64,000 nucleotides of DNA from Undaria pinnatifida (lineage: Eukaryota > Sar > Phaeophyceae > Laminariales > Alariaceae), in assembly GCA_012845835.1 (NCBI GenBank), contig JABAKD010000002.1, positions 23,230,518 to 23,294,517 of the forward strand, in the 5' to 3' direction. Each line of letters opens with the position of its first letter. Positions within the stretch are counted from its first letter, which is position 1. A program made the translations under genes and the position numbers. The notes beneath the pieces are model-generated. The model had not been told where the DNA came from and searched no databases. It saw only the letters and a list, made by a program, of their open reading frames with translations. Of the stretch, positions 51,640-62,693 are shown in pieces.

Positions 51640-53340
51640 GTAGCGGGGTCACCTCTTTTCGCGTACACGTGTTCGCCGCGGACGGGTAAGGCGCCGACCA
51701 GGCGTCTCGTGCCCCCAACCCCCGAAGATGCTGAAGGACCAACCAGTGCCAATGCATTCTCGCTTCCAACCGCTTCCATCCTGCTCGCGATCGCTCTGGC
51801 CTCCCTTCGTTGCGCATTTTCCAAACGCAAACGACCCTGCTGTTGCTCTGCCTCTCAAAACAGAAACCTGAAAATCATGGCTTGCGATCTCCCAACCGCT
51901 GTTGCTCTCATCAACAAGACCTGCTGCCATTGGGGGTTGCCTTGGGTCTGGGTCGGCAGCACCGGGTAGCTGTGGCTGCTGCTGGTTCGGCTGCTGCTGA
52001 AGCAGCTCTTTCTTCTTGTCCATCTCCATCATCCCTTTTTCCCCATCACACGCCATTACTCCTCCAACCTCAACCACCGTGTTCATAGATGCCATCACCT
52101 CTTCGTGCTCATCTCCGCATATTTTCCTGCGGTGGCGACAGCAGGGGAAGCTGCTGTGCTTCCACCGACTGCTGCGACGGTTGCGGTGCCTGCGACAGTG
52201 GCCATGGGTTTGGGGCGGCAGCACCAGGTAGCTGTGGCTGCTTCTGCTGCTGCTGCTGCAGCCATTCAACTAATGGCTGCGCCAAGACCAGCTCGTTCCA
52301 CCATTGATGTTCGATCTCGTCATTTTTGTCCCAAAAAGCAACTCGTTCTTCTTCCACTTTTGCTCCGTTCCCGCAATGTGACACCTTATCCACCAAAACC
52401 AAAATATTATCACCTCTTTTTGCCGTTTGCTGGCTTCCTCGCATCTCGATTTTTGTTCAAGCGGGAGCGGTTTCGCTTCCTTCGCGGGCGGGAGAAGCGG
52501 AGGCGGCGGTGTCGATTGTGGCGGTGGCGGCGGTGGCCCCGGCGGCAGACGCTCCTGTTCTACCGCCACCGCCTTCTCTTTATCGCCCTTCTTCACGTCA
52601 TCATCTAAATAGCCCATAAGAAAAGCAATGTCGCCTCCAGTATGTCGCCCTTTGTCTCATCAATTATCCAGGCAGTCCAAAACGTCTGTTTTGTGAGCTG
52701 CTGCTCGTGCCACCATGCAGCAAGACCCCAGAGCGACTCCATGCTCTCACGGCGTCCCTGTGTTTGGAACGCGCGGGTCCTAGGTCTTTCCTGGCCCGGC
52801 GCTGATCTTTGGACATCATGGGAGCTTGCCGTGTTGTGGTTTGCGTCCCTGTGGGCTTTCCAAGCCCTCAAGGTTCTTGCTGCTATTATTGCGCGGACTT
52901 TGGACATTTCGATTTCTATGGGGGCTTCCATGGTAGCTTTGCTCATGTAGCCCATATGCTGCTCCAGCGTGAGGCCGGCGAGTGACGTCTCCATCCTTGC
53001 GCTCACCCTGTGCACGAGATATCTGGCTCGATCCTTAAAGCACTCTACGTCCGAAAGCACAAGTTGTCTTGTCGTACGATCATGCTAAAAGATCTTGACT
53101 CACCCCATGTCTTCATTGTGATAATAGTCTATACTATTAATAGGATACGCGACAATAATATAATGGATTTTTCGCAACCAAGGCCCCCGCATGAGGTGGC
53201 CCACGCGAGCAAGCCGACCCTGAGCATGGGTTTTCCCATCACACTAGTGTTAACGATGGCCATCACATTGGAACCGTACTCGGGGAGGTGAACGCGCTGG
53301 ACCGGGGCTGACCCAAGACGTTTTTTTCCCGGGATACCAC
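51640..53340 (-). CDS. Possible multi-exon host gene, Gln/Pro-rich
   Basis: Minus-strand frames look coding in patches: 53330-53150 (VHLPEYGSNVMAIVN), 53060-52620 (MEAPIEIEMSKVRAI, RTLRAWKAHRDANHN, WTAWIIDETKGDILE), 52607-52440 (DDVKKGDKEKAVAVEQERLP, then proline runs) and 52400-52110 (VEEERVAFWDKNDEIEHQWW, polyQ). An acceptor TTTAG|ATGATGACG fits the third patch. A second Gln-rich patch (QQPNQQQPQLPGAADPDPRQ) lies at 52010-51930. Exon borders do not chain cleanly in phase and no domain was recognised, so this is a tentative gene or a decayed one. Function is unknown. Confidence 0.3.
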
Positions 53341-53370
53341 GCACGTGTATGAATGCTAAACATAGATCAT

Positions 53371-54597
53371 TGTTAAGATACGGCCTCGAGAGGCCTGTAA
53401 TTATACGAATTTGAGATCATTTGGATGGGTTTCGTATGATAAGGTTGGCGGTTTATATTCGGGATTTCAAGTTAGGAATTAGATCGGAGGCACGTGCCTC
53501 CGATCTCAGAAGCTATCCCGGGCTCTGGTGGAAACGAATAAAGCTACATCTCTACGAAGGAACGAAAGTGAGTACTCTCCGAGGACCTGCTCAATTGGCA
53601 GACCTGCAGGGGGCACTCTGTGTCCCCCACCTTTAATTTGACATGTGGCGTCGTCGGCAGGACAGAAAGAAACTCTCTCCTCAGCCCAGAGCCGGGGGGC
53701 GACCAGGGTACCCTGTTCGCGCGTAACGTGGTACAGGGCTATGTACGGGTCTGTGTGTCGTATTTTATGTTTTGTGTGTTGTATTTGTTCTGCTTTGTTT
53801 TTTTCGTGTAAACACTTCCTCCCTTAGCGGGGCTGTAGGTGTTGCTACCTTCCATCCCGGGTATTTGTCGTTTTCTCGTCTAACCCCCCGCCTTGCCGAT
53901 GGCCCGCGGGTGGTTTTTCACATGACTTCTCCCTTGTGTTAGCGCTTGTGTTCCCCTCCATATCGACGAGGGCTCGCCTCGCCATAAGACCTTTTTCTGT
54001 GGTTGGTTTGCCGTAGAGCGTTTCCTGCCCCCCCCGCCACACCGGCGGCATGCGGCAGATTCTAGAGCCTTTTCTGCCCCCCCCCGCCACACCGGCGGCA
54101 TACGGCAGGTTTTTGATGGGTGACTATTGCCTTGTTGTAGGGTCTGCGTTTCCCTTTATACTGCTTTTCTTCGCGTGTTCCTGGCTCCACAGCCAGACGG
54201 TTAGAGGTGTGGGAGTGGGTTTCGAGGAGCCGCATCTTCGACTCATGGTCTAGTTCGTAGAACCGGAGTTTCCCCGAATCTCCCATATTTCTGCAAATGC
54301 GACTCATCAGGGTGGGCTAGTGTTAAGATACGGCCTCGAGAGGCCTGTAATTATACGAATTTGAGATCATTTGGATGGGTTTCGTATGATAAGGTTGGCG
54401 GTTTATATTCGGGATTTCAAGTTAGGAATTAGATCGGAGGCACGTGCCTCCGATCTCAGAAGCTATCCCGGCCTCTGTCTGGTGGAAACGAATAAATCTA
54501 CATCTCTACGAAGGAACGAAAGTGAGTACTCTCCGAGGACCTGCTCAATTGGCAGACCTGCAGGGGGCACTCTGTGTCCCCCACCTTCAACTTAACA
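53371..54597 (+). mobile_element. TRIM element T2b, TSD TCAT
   Basis: LTRs at 53371-53643 and 54321-54597 begin TGTTAAGATACGGCCTCGAG and end CA. TCAT flanks the element at 53367-53370 and 54598-54601. The primer-binding site at 53646 reads TGGCGTCGTCGGCAGGAC, one base different from T1 and T2a. Complementarity to the tRNA stops after 18 bases, unlike T2a. The 677-bp internal part has extra sequence (53665-53920), then the same repeats and the same terminal 130 bp as T2a. LTR identity between the two ends is high, so insertion is fairly recent. Confidence 0.9.
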
Positions 54598-54618
54598 TCA
54601 TCGTATATGATGCTCTGA

Positions 54619-54952
54619 TTTTTTTTTTTTTTAATATAGACTATATATATGTTTTTGCTCACACTTCTACTTTCCAGCGTCTGGACAACAAGCCGTGGTC
54701 ACAGGTGTCTTCCCTTCTCCCCCCCGCTTCTTGCCTTCAATTTTTATCGCGCATAGGGTTCAGCAATCCCACTGCACGTCGATTTTTCATCGAGTGCTGC
54801 TAACTCACGCTCTCGCGCTTTCCGCAAGTCAATTTTTGCACGAGAAAATGTCCCAACGAATTTATACGAGTATGCACTCGGCGGGGCTCGAACTCACGAA
54901 ACTGACCTATACCAGGCTCGAGGATAACTTGATACGCCACCGGGGCGACCGG
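54619..54952 (-). repeat. tRNA-derived SINE, second copy
   Basis: Reverse-complement counterpart of 44085-44399, with the T-tract 54619-54632 as its poly(A) tail and the head (GGTCGCCCCGGTGGCGTATC) at 54952. The tail is interrupted by about 25 bp of TATAGACTATATATA-type sequence before the body. The body is similar, with small indels. Confidence 0.8.
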
Positions 54953-55715
54953 TTTATGTACGTGTATGTCAGCCAAGTATCAGCAGTAAAAGGAGCCGGT
55001 ATATAAATCCGGGTTTGTCGTCTACATGAAAAAACGGAATCTTGAATAATGCGTTTTGCGTGTATCATAGAAACCAAAAAACATGTATGTGACGAAAAGG
55101 GCATGGAATCCTGGAAAAATCGAAGCCCCGTGAGAGGTGAGTTGGGCACGGCCGAGGCCGCCCGTGGCAGAGTAGGCAGAGCAGGGGTCTGCGAGCACGA
55201 TGAGGGAGTCGCGTGCCGTCGGGTGGGCCTCATCGCCAGTTATCGCGAAAAAAAGGGAAAAATCTACGTCTAAGAAAAGCTGAGAAGCTCTCACAGGCAA
55301 GCACCAGCAATATCCTACATGTATGATACTAAGTATTTTATATATAATTTTCAAGGACGTCAGCCGTGAGTTCGACGAATTTCAGGTCAATACTCATCTT
55401 TGCAAGCTGCGTTGTTGGTACTCGTAATACACTTAATATGGGTGAGTTTTTATTGGGAGGTCCTATTATTAGGTTTTGATTTACGAAACTTACCAAAGAG
55501 GGGCGATTGATTTAATAGTACGCAGCTTGCAAAATATCAAGCTCGACCTTATACTGTAAATACATCGAACTCACAGCTAGCTGACGTCGTTACAAAATAT
55601 TTTACTCGTATTCAATTGATAGTAGCGCCGGTGTAAGGGGCTGGCACTTACCGGCACTAATAGTCTAATACTACCAGGTACCTCGTGCCTGGTACGCATT
55701 ATTATAAAAAATGAA
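54953..55715. other. No gene recognised
   Basis: Short frames only (for example minus 54907-55233) without a domain. The 9-mer TACCAGGTA is at 55673, shortly after GCACTAATAGTCTAATAC. Confidence 0.4.
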
Positions 55716-57130
55716 AAAACACTCCAGCTGTGAGATCGAAGATTTCGTCGAAACTCATCTTTGCAAGCTGTGTGTGATACTCCGATCGCGCGTATTACGA
55801 GTTGTGTGTCCTCATTAAGGATATAGGTCGGCGACTCCCCTCACAACTACAGTGTAGCTATCAGGGTCAACAGGGTGATTTTAGTCAGTCTATGCGCGGA
55901 AACTATAAAACCCGTTTCTGAGGGGGACAAAATCTGACAGCTGTGGAGGGAAATGTATCCTTTTATCAAGTGAATCCTGTAAGTCGAATAACCGGTGAGG
56001 GGGGGGCGGAGTTTTGAAGAACGTGGGGGCCTGGTTTTGATCAAAAGCGAGCGGGTTTGGAGGGGGGGGGGGGCGGACGGGCGGGCATTTTGTGCATGTA
56101 AGCTATAAATCCTTTCAAGGGGATAAATCTGACGGTTTTGGAAGAAGCAAAAAAAAAAAATGCACCAGTTTATCATGGGGGGGGGGTTGGGGCGGGGGTG
56201 GGGCGTGTGGGGCAGCTCAATATGTGCGTGGGAACTATACAATATTTTGAGGGGATAAATGTGACGGTTTAGGAAAGAATGCATCAGTTTATCATGTATA
56301 TCCTGGGGTAAGTCGAACAATCAGTGAGTAGAGAGAGGGTGGAGTGTTCGAGGGCGTGGGGTTGGGATGGGTTGGGGGGGGGGGGGGGGGGAAGGAAGGG
56401 TTTTAGGTGAGGGGTTTGTGATACGTGTGGTGCTAGGTCTAGGCGATGGTGCGGGTGATGGAGAAGAAGGGGGCGTTCGGGGCGGGGGGGGGGGGGGGAA
56501 GCAGCGGCATGGATGGCTCTCGAAAGATAATGAGGTGATATCCTGTGCGTGAAGTGTTTATTAATCTGGCGGATTTCGATATTAGGCGGGGCGTTTGAGC
56601 AAGGGAGAGCGAGAGGGGGCGGGGGGGGGGGGGGGGGGATTTTTTAGGAGGTTTAGGTCACAAATAATATTCAAATACACTTCGGCTGTGAGATCAAAGA
56701 TATGTAGGGGCTTGTTATACGCGTGGTGCTAGATCTAGGCGATCGTGTGGGTGGTTGGAAAAGACGGGGCGTTGGAGGGGGGGGGGTTTGGGGGGGGGGG
56801 TGGGGAGAAAGAAATGAAAACTACGTCATGGTCAGAAAGATAATGACGTGATATCAACTGCGTACAGGTGTTTATTACTCTGGCCGATTTCGATTGTGAG
56901 TGGGGCGTTTGGACAAACTAGGCGGAAGGGGGGGGGAAATCGGGGGACGCGGGGGGGGGGGGGGGAGGGGAGGGAAAGAGTTGGGGTTTTTTATGAACAA
57001 GAGGGATCAGGGGAGGGGGAGGGGAGGGGGGGGGGGGGGCGGGGGGCGGGACATTTCAATACGTGCGCGGAAACTAAAAATCCTCAAAGGGGACAAACCT
57101 GACGATTGAAGCAATAAGACATCCCTTTAT
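55716..57130 (-). repeat. R1 and G-tract satellite block
   Basis: It begins with an inverted R1 copy (55716-55960). Degenerate units follow that repeat GGAAACTATA, GAGGGGACAAA(T)CTGACG, TGCATCAGTTTATCATG, CCTG, AAGTCGAA and a poly-G run. From 56370 a second unit repeats with a period of about 313 bp (GAAAGATAATGA at 56522 and 56835; TTTATTA, TGGC, GATTTCGAT, GGGGCGTTTG). Poly-G runs of 10-20 bases mark unit borders. It is the inverted counterpart of 63215-63745. No protein is supported. Confidence 0.75.
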
Positions 57131-57801
57131 ATCATCTGCCTTGTAATGTTTACTATTCTAGAAGGTTTGATGTTAGATGCAACATGCAACCCAGTGTTTT
57201 AGTGTAGTAAATAACGTGTTAAATCTTCATCATTTGTTGTTGTATGATACATGGATCGAAAGCTAGAATATTTTATAGAATACAAGGGCTTCGCTCGCGG
57301 AAGGAGGCATGGACATTCAGTAGAAAAGCGGAAAAAAAGCACAAATGGCGCAACTGGCCACTTGAAAATGCCAAGAGGTCCATATACAGTGCAACGGTAA
57401 ACGATGGAGACGATTATGATTATGAGATTGTTATTATCATCCATTCGCCCAGTCCATGATGGGCACGTCGGAGGACTTGCTTGGCACATCCTTCCACCTC
57501 TCAGGTAGCACCTGTACACTTATCAGTAGCTCTCTCTAAGTCGATCATCAATAATAAATTATCGCAGTGCATAAACACCAGGCACGCGCTTGTCAAGGAT
57601 AGGGACAGGAAAACTACAACTTAAGATGTAAAGGAGCGCAATGCCAAAAAAAACATGCTGGAAGCAGGAACTTGAACGCACACACCGCAAACATGTGAAG
57701 TACATTTGTATTCCCAAGGACGAAGAGCATGCATTTAGGCATAGTGCTCAAAAAACGATGCTGGTATATAGAAACCACAACGTTCTATAAAGAATGTGCT
57801 G
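57131..57801. other. 3' flank of the minus-strand gene, unassigned
   Basis: AT-rich; one plus and one minus frame of 70-105 codons around 57200-57520 lack any family signal. Confidence 0.4.
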
Positions 57802-59005
57802 TCAACATTGCTTCCGAAGGAGCATGCAGGCTTGCTTGGACTCCTCTTCAGCGGAGGTACCCAGCACCTTGCACTCTTGTTTTTTGTCGATGATCTTGTG
57901 AATCTGTCCACAAACGTTGAAGCATAGCGGGAGGACGTCGATAAGTATGTGTAAAAAAGTATTCGTACTTCTCTCCAGCAGACGTCGTAACCATCCAAAC
58001 TATTGGAGCTCCTTCTTTCGTTGTTAGTAATTGTTGTGGTATCGTTGTACTTGCTCTTGGTACTTGGAAGAAGAGCCGCACTTCATAGACTATATCCGCA
58101 CGCAATCCCCTAGTCTTGAGCAAGAGACATGGATGTCTCGACTCGTGACGTCACTGCGTAGACAACTAGTACAGCATGCTTACCCCGACGACGGGACTGC
58201 CCTCCGTGACCACCAAGGCGAACTTGAGTTTGTTCAGGCTACGCGTCCCCAAGCACAGCTTCCACACCGTGTAGTAGTTCGACCACGCTGGTGTAGCACA
58301 CACATGCTACAGCAAACGTTGCAGACAGGCACACAAGGTCAAACAATGTAAATTCCAATGTGCATCATTATTGGAAACAGGATTCGCTTGAGTTCACCAA
58401 CACCCAAACCCACATAGTCTATTGCGCACAACTTGCAGCACACTCAGCCAACACTCAACGCAGCACTACCGAAAATACAGGGTGTTGACATCTAGTGTCT
58501 TACCTATGTCGCACGGCGCTGAACACACTGACAACGGGAACAAACTCTCAGCATCAGTAGTATAGTAGCTGACAGCAAACATCACATTCCAACAACACGA
58601 AGAAATGAAACTCACGTTTCGTCAAGCTCTCAGCTCCTTCGTTAGGGACGCCGATCGAAGGTGAATCACAGGTGCCCGCGTCACACCAGTCACATACACG
58701 AGGGTTGTCGCCGCTTCCCCAGTGCTTCTTGTTAAGGTTATGAAAAGCTTGGCACGTGGAAGGGTCGTCACTTCTGCAGGTGTCGCAGACAGCGTACTGG
58801 AACTCTTATTTTTTCTATTTCGTGCGATGAGGAAACCGTCACAACCCTTGCTCGGGCACGGCCAATCAGGATTGCCAGAAGAAGCTGAGTCCCGTTCTTG
58901 CCCGACCAGCGTCCACACGCCTGATCCTGAACCTCCACCACCCCCACTGTTGGCGGAACCACCTTCCGCACTAGCCTTGGTCCGCTTCGCAAATTTCAAC
59001 TTCAA
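57802..59005 (-). CDS. Multi-exon host gene with cysteine-rich (zinc-finger-like) region
   Basis: Read on the minus strand. Candidate start MKLKFAKRTKASAEGG at 59005, with a Gly-rich linker and DWPCPSKGCDGFLIARNRK. In another frame from about 58790, VCDTCRSDDPSTCQAFHNLN and DNPRVCDWCDAGTCDSPSIG run to a GTGAGT donor at 58616. A probable 24-nt exon follows near 58507-58530 before a GTAAGA donor. Then comes an exon with WSNYYTVWKLCLGTRSLNKL to a GTAAGC donor (exon end 58184). The last exon is 57999-57802 (FGWLRRLLERS ... IIDKKQECKVLGTSAEEESK) with acceptor CAATAG and stop TGA. Cys pairs suggest zinc binding. The family is unknown, and the join between the first two blocks is unresolved (short intron or frameshift). 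Confidence 0.5.
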
Positions 59006-59352
59006 ATTGTTATTGCCGATCCGGCAAATTTCAAATTCAATTTGTTTGCAGCCGTCAATGGCAATTCCCTCTCAACAGCCAGCAATTATCCAACTTCAAA
59101 TGTAAAAGTACAAATAAGAAGTTGCTAAAAAAGCAAAATAAAAATATCAGAGAGCAAGCAATAAAAAGATCAGAGAATGAGAGTTAAGAATTAGACTATA
59201 GGGAAAGCAAGTAAGGCAAGGAACTTCGGGACGGTTCTTTTCCCCAGCAACTAATTTTCTTTTCGGCAATTATGGGCTGAGAAGGGCTGAGAGGGGGGAG
59301 GATATGCCGAGCGAGACCTCCGAGGGGGTCGAGGACTAAGTAATTAAGTTTA
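59006..59352. other. Upstream flank of the minus-strand gene
   Basis: AT-rich and non-coding by inspection; by position it would contain the promoter or 5' UTR of the 57802-59005 gene. At 58993-59045 there is a short duplication of CAAATTTCAA-type words. Confidence 0.35.
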
Positions 59353-60510
59353 TTTGTAGTTGCCATTATTTTCTGACATCGCTAATTATAAGAAAGAGAT
59401 ACGTATTGTCAAATACAACAGGCGAGGTGATGTGGTCATGCACTGTTTGTCACCACCATCATATAGTTACCATTATTTTCTGACATCGCTAATTATACGA
59501 AGGAGATACGTATTGTCCAATACAACATGCGAGGTGATGTATGTGGCCATGTACTGTCTCCGCTATTGAGCATTAGAGGGAGAGATGCGAATCGTCAGTT
59601 TTTAAGGAACGCTTGGTATACATGCGCTCAATTACGTTACCTCGTTAGTCATACTTCGCTTGGCATAGGTTGGGAGGCGATCATGCAGACGGTATGTACG
59701 AAATACCCTAGGAAATGGGTTGGTAAGGTTGTTTACCGCAATTTTAACGCATCTGCCTGTGCTTCCTTTTCCAAATTATTTTTGTCTCAAATAAATGAAT
59801 GATTTCACGCCCATGATTTTACCTTACTTACCGATGTGGGGCTCTGCGGTCGTCAATTTTAAGTCAGTTACAGTACATCCTACAAATACATCAGGCGAGA
59901 TGGGTATGTGATGTCATATATATGCGATGTCATCACTATTGACCGCGAGGGTGACTTTACTTCGTTAGGTATATGGTACTGTGTGTTTCGCAGAGGTCGT
60001 CTCAGGTGGGTATGCGATGGGTCGGCAGTGTGGTTTGCCGCAATTTTATCAGGTCTGCCTGTGCTTCCTTTTCAACTTAATATTGTCTCAAATGTACGAT
60101 TTCACGCCCATGATTTTTACCGTGCCGCTGTGGGGCTCTGAGGTCGCCAATTCTAAGACAGAGATACATCTTACAAATACAGCAGTTGAGGTGGGCATGC
60201 AGTGTCATATATATGCGATGTCACTACTATTGAACGCGAGGGTGACTTTACTTCGTTAGGCATATGCTACTGCGTTTTGTAAAGGTTGTCTCACGTGGAC
60301 ATGCGATATCGGATGTCGCCACTATTGAACGCGAGGGTGACTTTAATTCGTTAGGCATATATATGCTACTGCGTTTGGTATGGTAGAAGTTGTCAGGCAA
60401 TCATGTAATGTAAGCGGATGGAGGCACGAAATACCCTGCGTAATTAATAGGTTGGTAGTGTGGTTTACCGCAGTCTGTACTTTACTTTTCACATTATTAT
60501 AGACTATAGT
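59353..60510. repeat. Degenerate tandem repeat, unit about 300 bp
   Basis: A roughly 300-bp unit recurs: GCATCTGCCTGTGCTTCCTT at 59749 and CAGGTCTGCCTGTGCTTCCT at about 60050; TTTCACGCCCATGATTTT at about 59802 and 60100; GCGAGGGTGACTTTACTTCG at about 59945 and 60237, with a third variant at 60325. A shorter 110-bp duplication (TTTTCTGACATCGCTAATTA) sits at 59370 and 59480. It is non-coding and AT-rich. Confidence 0.8.
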
Positions 60511-61785
60511 GCTTATACGTCCTGTTTTCTCCCCACTGTCGTCGAAGATGTCGTGGTCCTGTAGATGTCGCGTCCATGTCTGGTGCTCTTGTTAGTGGTG
60601 CTCATGAAAACATGCCCTAACGTGTGTAGTAGATGATCGCTGAGAGTGGTGTTCCTTTTCTTTACATCAAGCCAGGTAGTATATGCCAACGCAACCGCTT
60701 GCTTGAAAAACGACAAAGAAATTCCTCACACACCTGACACAGAGAAGACGCGGCCCGAAATTATGCGATGCTGCGCTTCCCCGCACAAAAAAACACATAC
60801 TAGGAACGTACTGGGCACGCAAGAGCATACCTGCTGCGGTAGACTACTCACGTCACTTTCCTTTTTTTGTTTACTTACATGATGGTGAGGATATATTTCT
60901 TTCATGATTTTTTTTATGAAATTATGTTTGCATCCGTTGCCACTGGCGGACAATCTGAATCTTTTAAGTAATAATCTTTGGAACAAATCAGACGAATCAA
61001 CGCACAGCACACAAAAATTTAATAGCGTGTGCTCTGCTGCGATACGGCCCCTCCTCCGCGTCCAGAGGACTGCAACCAACAACAATCAGCTTTCTCTGCC
61101 TGCTTCATATTGGAAGCGCTTGGCTCCCAAAGTCACAGCCAAGTCGCAATTTCTAACCAGGTGGGTGGGTTGGATTAATACTGCTGTCAGTGTCGAGCTG
61201 AGAAAATGACGAGATGTCCGTCAGGTGGTCCACCACGAACTGTCTTCTTGTGGCAAGTCGTTCTTCGAAATCAGTGAAAATGAAAATGAATTATGACGTT
61301 TTTTAGTGGGAGATCTGAGCTCCTAGTTTCTAATAATGATCGAGGACGTCTTTTTTCGTGTCGGCATGCCATGATTCCTTCCTATCTGCGTGGTCGATTT
61401 TGAGGAAGTGCTCTTTGCTATCCCTACTAGATGCCATTTGCTCCAATCCAAGTAGGTATATGACACACCTGGTACTACTAACGTGGATGGAGAGAGGTCT
61501 ATCGAGCAACAACCTCGATGCAAATTGCTCCGCTTTACGTGCAGAAAAGTTCCTTTCCAGTGTTTATTTTCGTTCATACTGTATCCTATATGTTTCTTTG
61601 CCTCGCGTACACAAGTCATGTTCTATCGGTAGGCGAGTCTCATTTTTTTGCTCCAATCGACACATACAAACTTGTCCTCCGCGTGGTCGTGTATCCCACA
61701 GCGCAGGGCTCTGCTGCAATCACATCTATCGTAGTCGCCGGCAGATATCGGAGGGTAAGAGCGACAGCGAAGAGCTCGTACCGCC
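60511..61785. other. No gene recognised
   Basis: Frames of 70-120 codons exist on both strands (for example plus 60904-61209, minus 60726-61085), but none has a domain. The plus-strand frame 61358-62137 is long yet lacks any recognisable motif and overlaps the candidate exon at 61786 in another frame. Confidence 0.35.
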
Positions 61786-61878
61786 ATGGGGAACGAGTTC
61801 ACGGCCGAGCAGGTTGACAGCTCGAACAATGTCGGAGAGATTATCTCAGTCGTTCAGGAGGAAATCACAGCTCTCAAG
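61786..61878 (+). CDS. Candidate first exon of a host gene
   Basis: An ATG in a strong context (CCGCCATGG) opens 31 codons reading MGNEFTAEQVDSSNNVGEII and then SVVQEEITALK. It closes at a good donor AAG|GTGCGAAT in phase 0. The peptide is acidic and helix-prone, unlike the surrounding low-complexity frames. No downstream exon could be identified before the repeats at 62288, so this may be spurious. Confidence 0.28.
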
Positions 61879-62288
61879 GTGCGAATACCACTGTGGACGG
61901 AAATATAATTACCGTTTTATCTTCAATTCAAAATCTAAACATTGCTTATATTTAAGTTCAACGGGTAGTTCTGAAAGCGGAACAAACAACGACCGGAACC
62001 TTGCACACCTTGTTTTCTTTCGCTTTGTCAGACGTCCGCAGATTTTTGTTTTTGTTTTTGTTTATTTCGTATTTCTCTCTTCCAATGTATTTCTGTTGCT
62101 GACGTATGTATGTTGTGCCTGTCGTACCCAGTACTAGGGCATGACATTGCGTTGTCGAATGCATTACGATGCATTATCTCTGTGTCGTGGCTTGTGACCA
62201 CAGAGCTGATCTTTCTAGGGTGAAGAATCAGTACGGACACTGGGTGTGCTGGATGTCGACGAGTAGAAGAACGGTTTAATGTGAAGAA

Positions 62289-62308
62289 CACACACACACA
62301 CACACACA
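62289..62308. repeat. (CA)n microsatellite
   Basis: Ten CA dinucleotides in a row. Confidence 0.95.
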
Positions 62309-62351
62309 GAGGGGCAGCCAGTCTCGCTGCTGGTGGTCTTAGTAGTGTTTA

Positions 62352-62693
62352 CTGACTCCCGATTTCACTTTATGTTTCTGGTGGAGGCATGAATTGCGTC
62401 AGCTGTAATTTTTTTTCTTTTTTGTTTTTTTCATCCTCCGGTGGATGGGGAAAAATACAGCTTTAGCTCACCACACTTCCACGTATTTTCATACGCGTCG
62501 TGTGTCGATTCAACTCAGTTGCTTTCGCAGCCCAACGCTAGCTGGCGCACCCTTCGGGTGATATATGCGTGTACCACCTTGGCTTGTTTGTGTTATTCCC
62601 TGGGGTATTCCTCAGCTCAGAGTGACTGGAGCCTGTCCTGTGACCACGGACTTGATTATGCGAGTTAATGTGAGAACAACAACAGCAACAACC
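62352..62693 (+). repeat. SINE-like repeat R2 interrupted by a 153-bp insertion
   Basis: R2 as at 47981-48177 (CTGACTCCCGATTTCACTTT to GTTAATGTGAGAACAACAAC), split after CAGCTGT. The insert 62407-62559 starts AATTTTTTTTCTTTTTTG, includes ATCCTCCGGTGGATGGGGAA and ends CCTTCGGGT. R2 then resumes with GATATATGCGTG. Part of the insert matches 26634-26683 in reverse complement. Confidence 0.65.

Noticed and set aside
51960..52230. Counting CACC(A/G)GGTAGCTGTGG as TACCWGGTA copies
   Set aside because: Two in-frame repeats of a Gln/Pro-rich coding-like stretch; the left flank is CA, not TA, so they were not counted.
61358..62137. 259-codon plus-strand frame
   Set aside because: Low-complexity Ser/Phe/Arg content, no domain, and it runs through the CA-repeat neighbourhood; the short frame at 61786 looks more exon-like.
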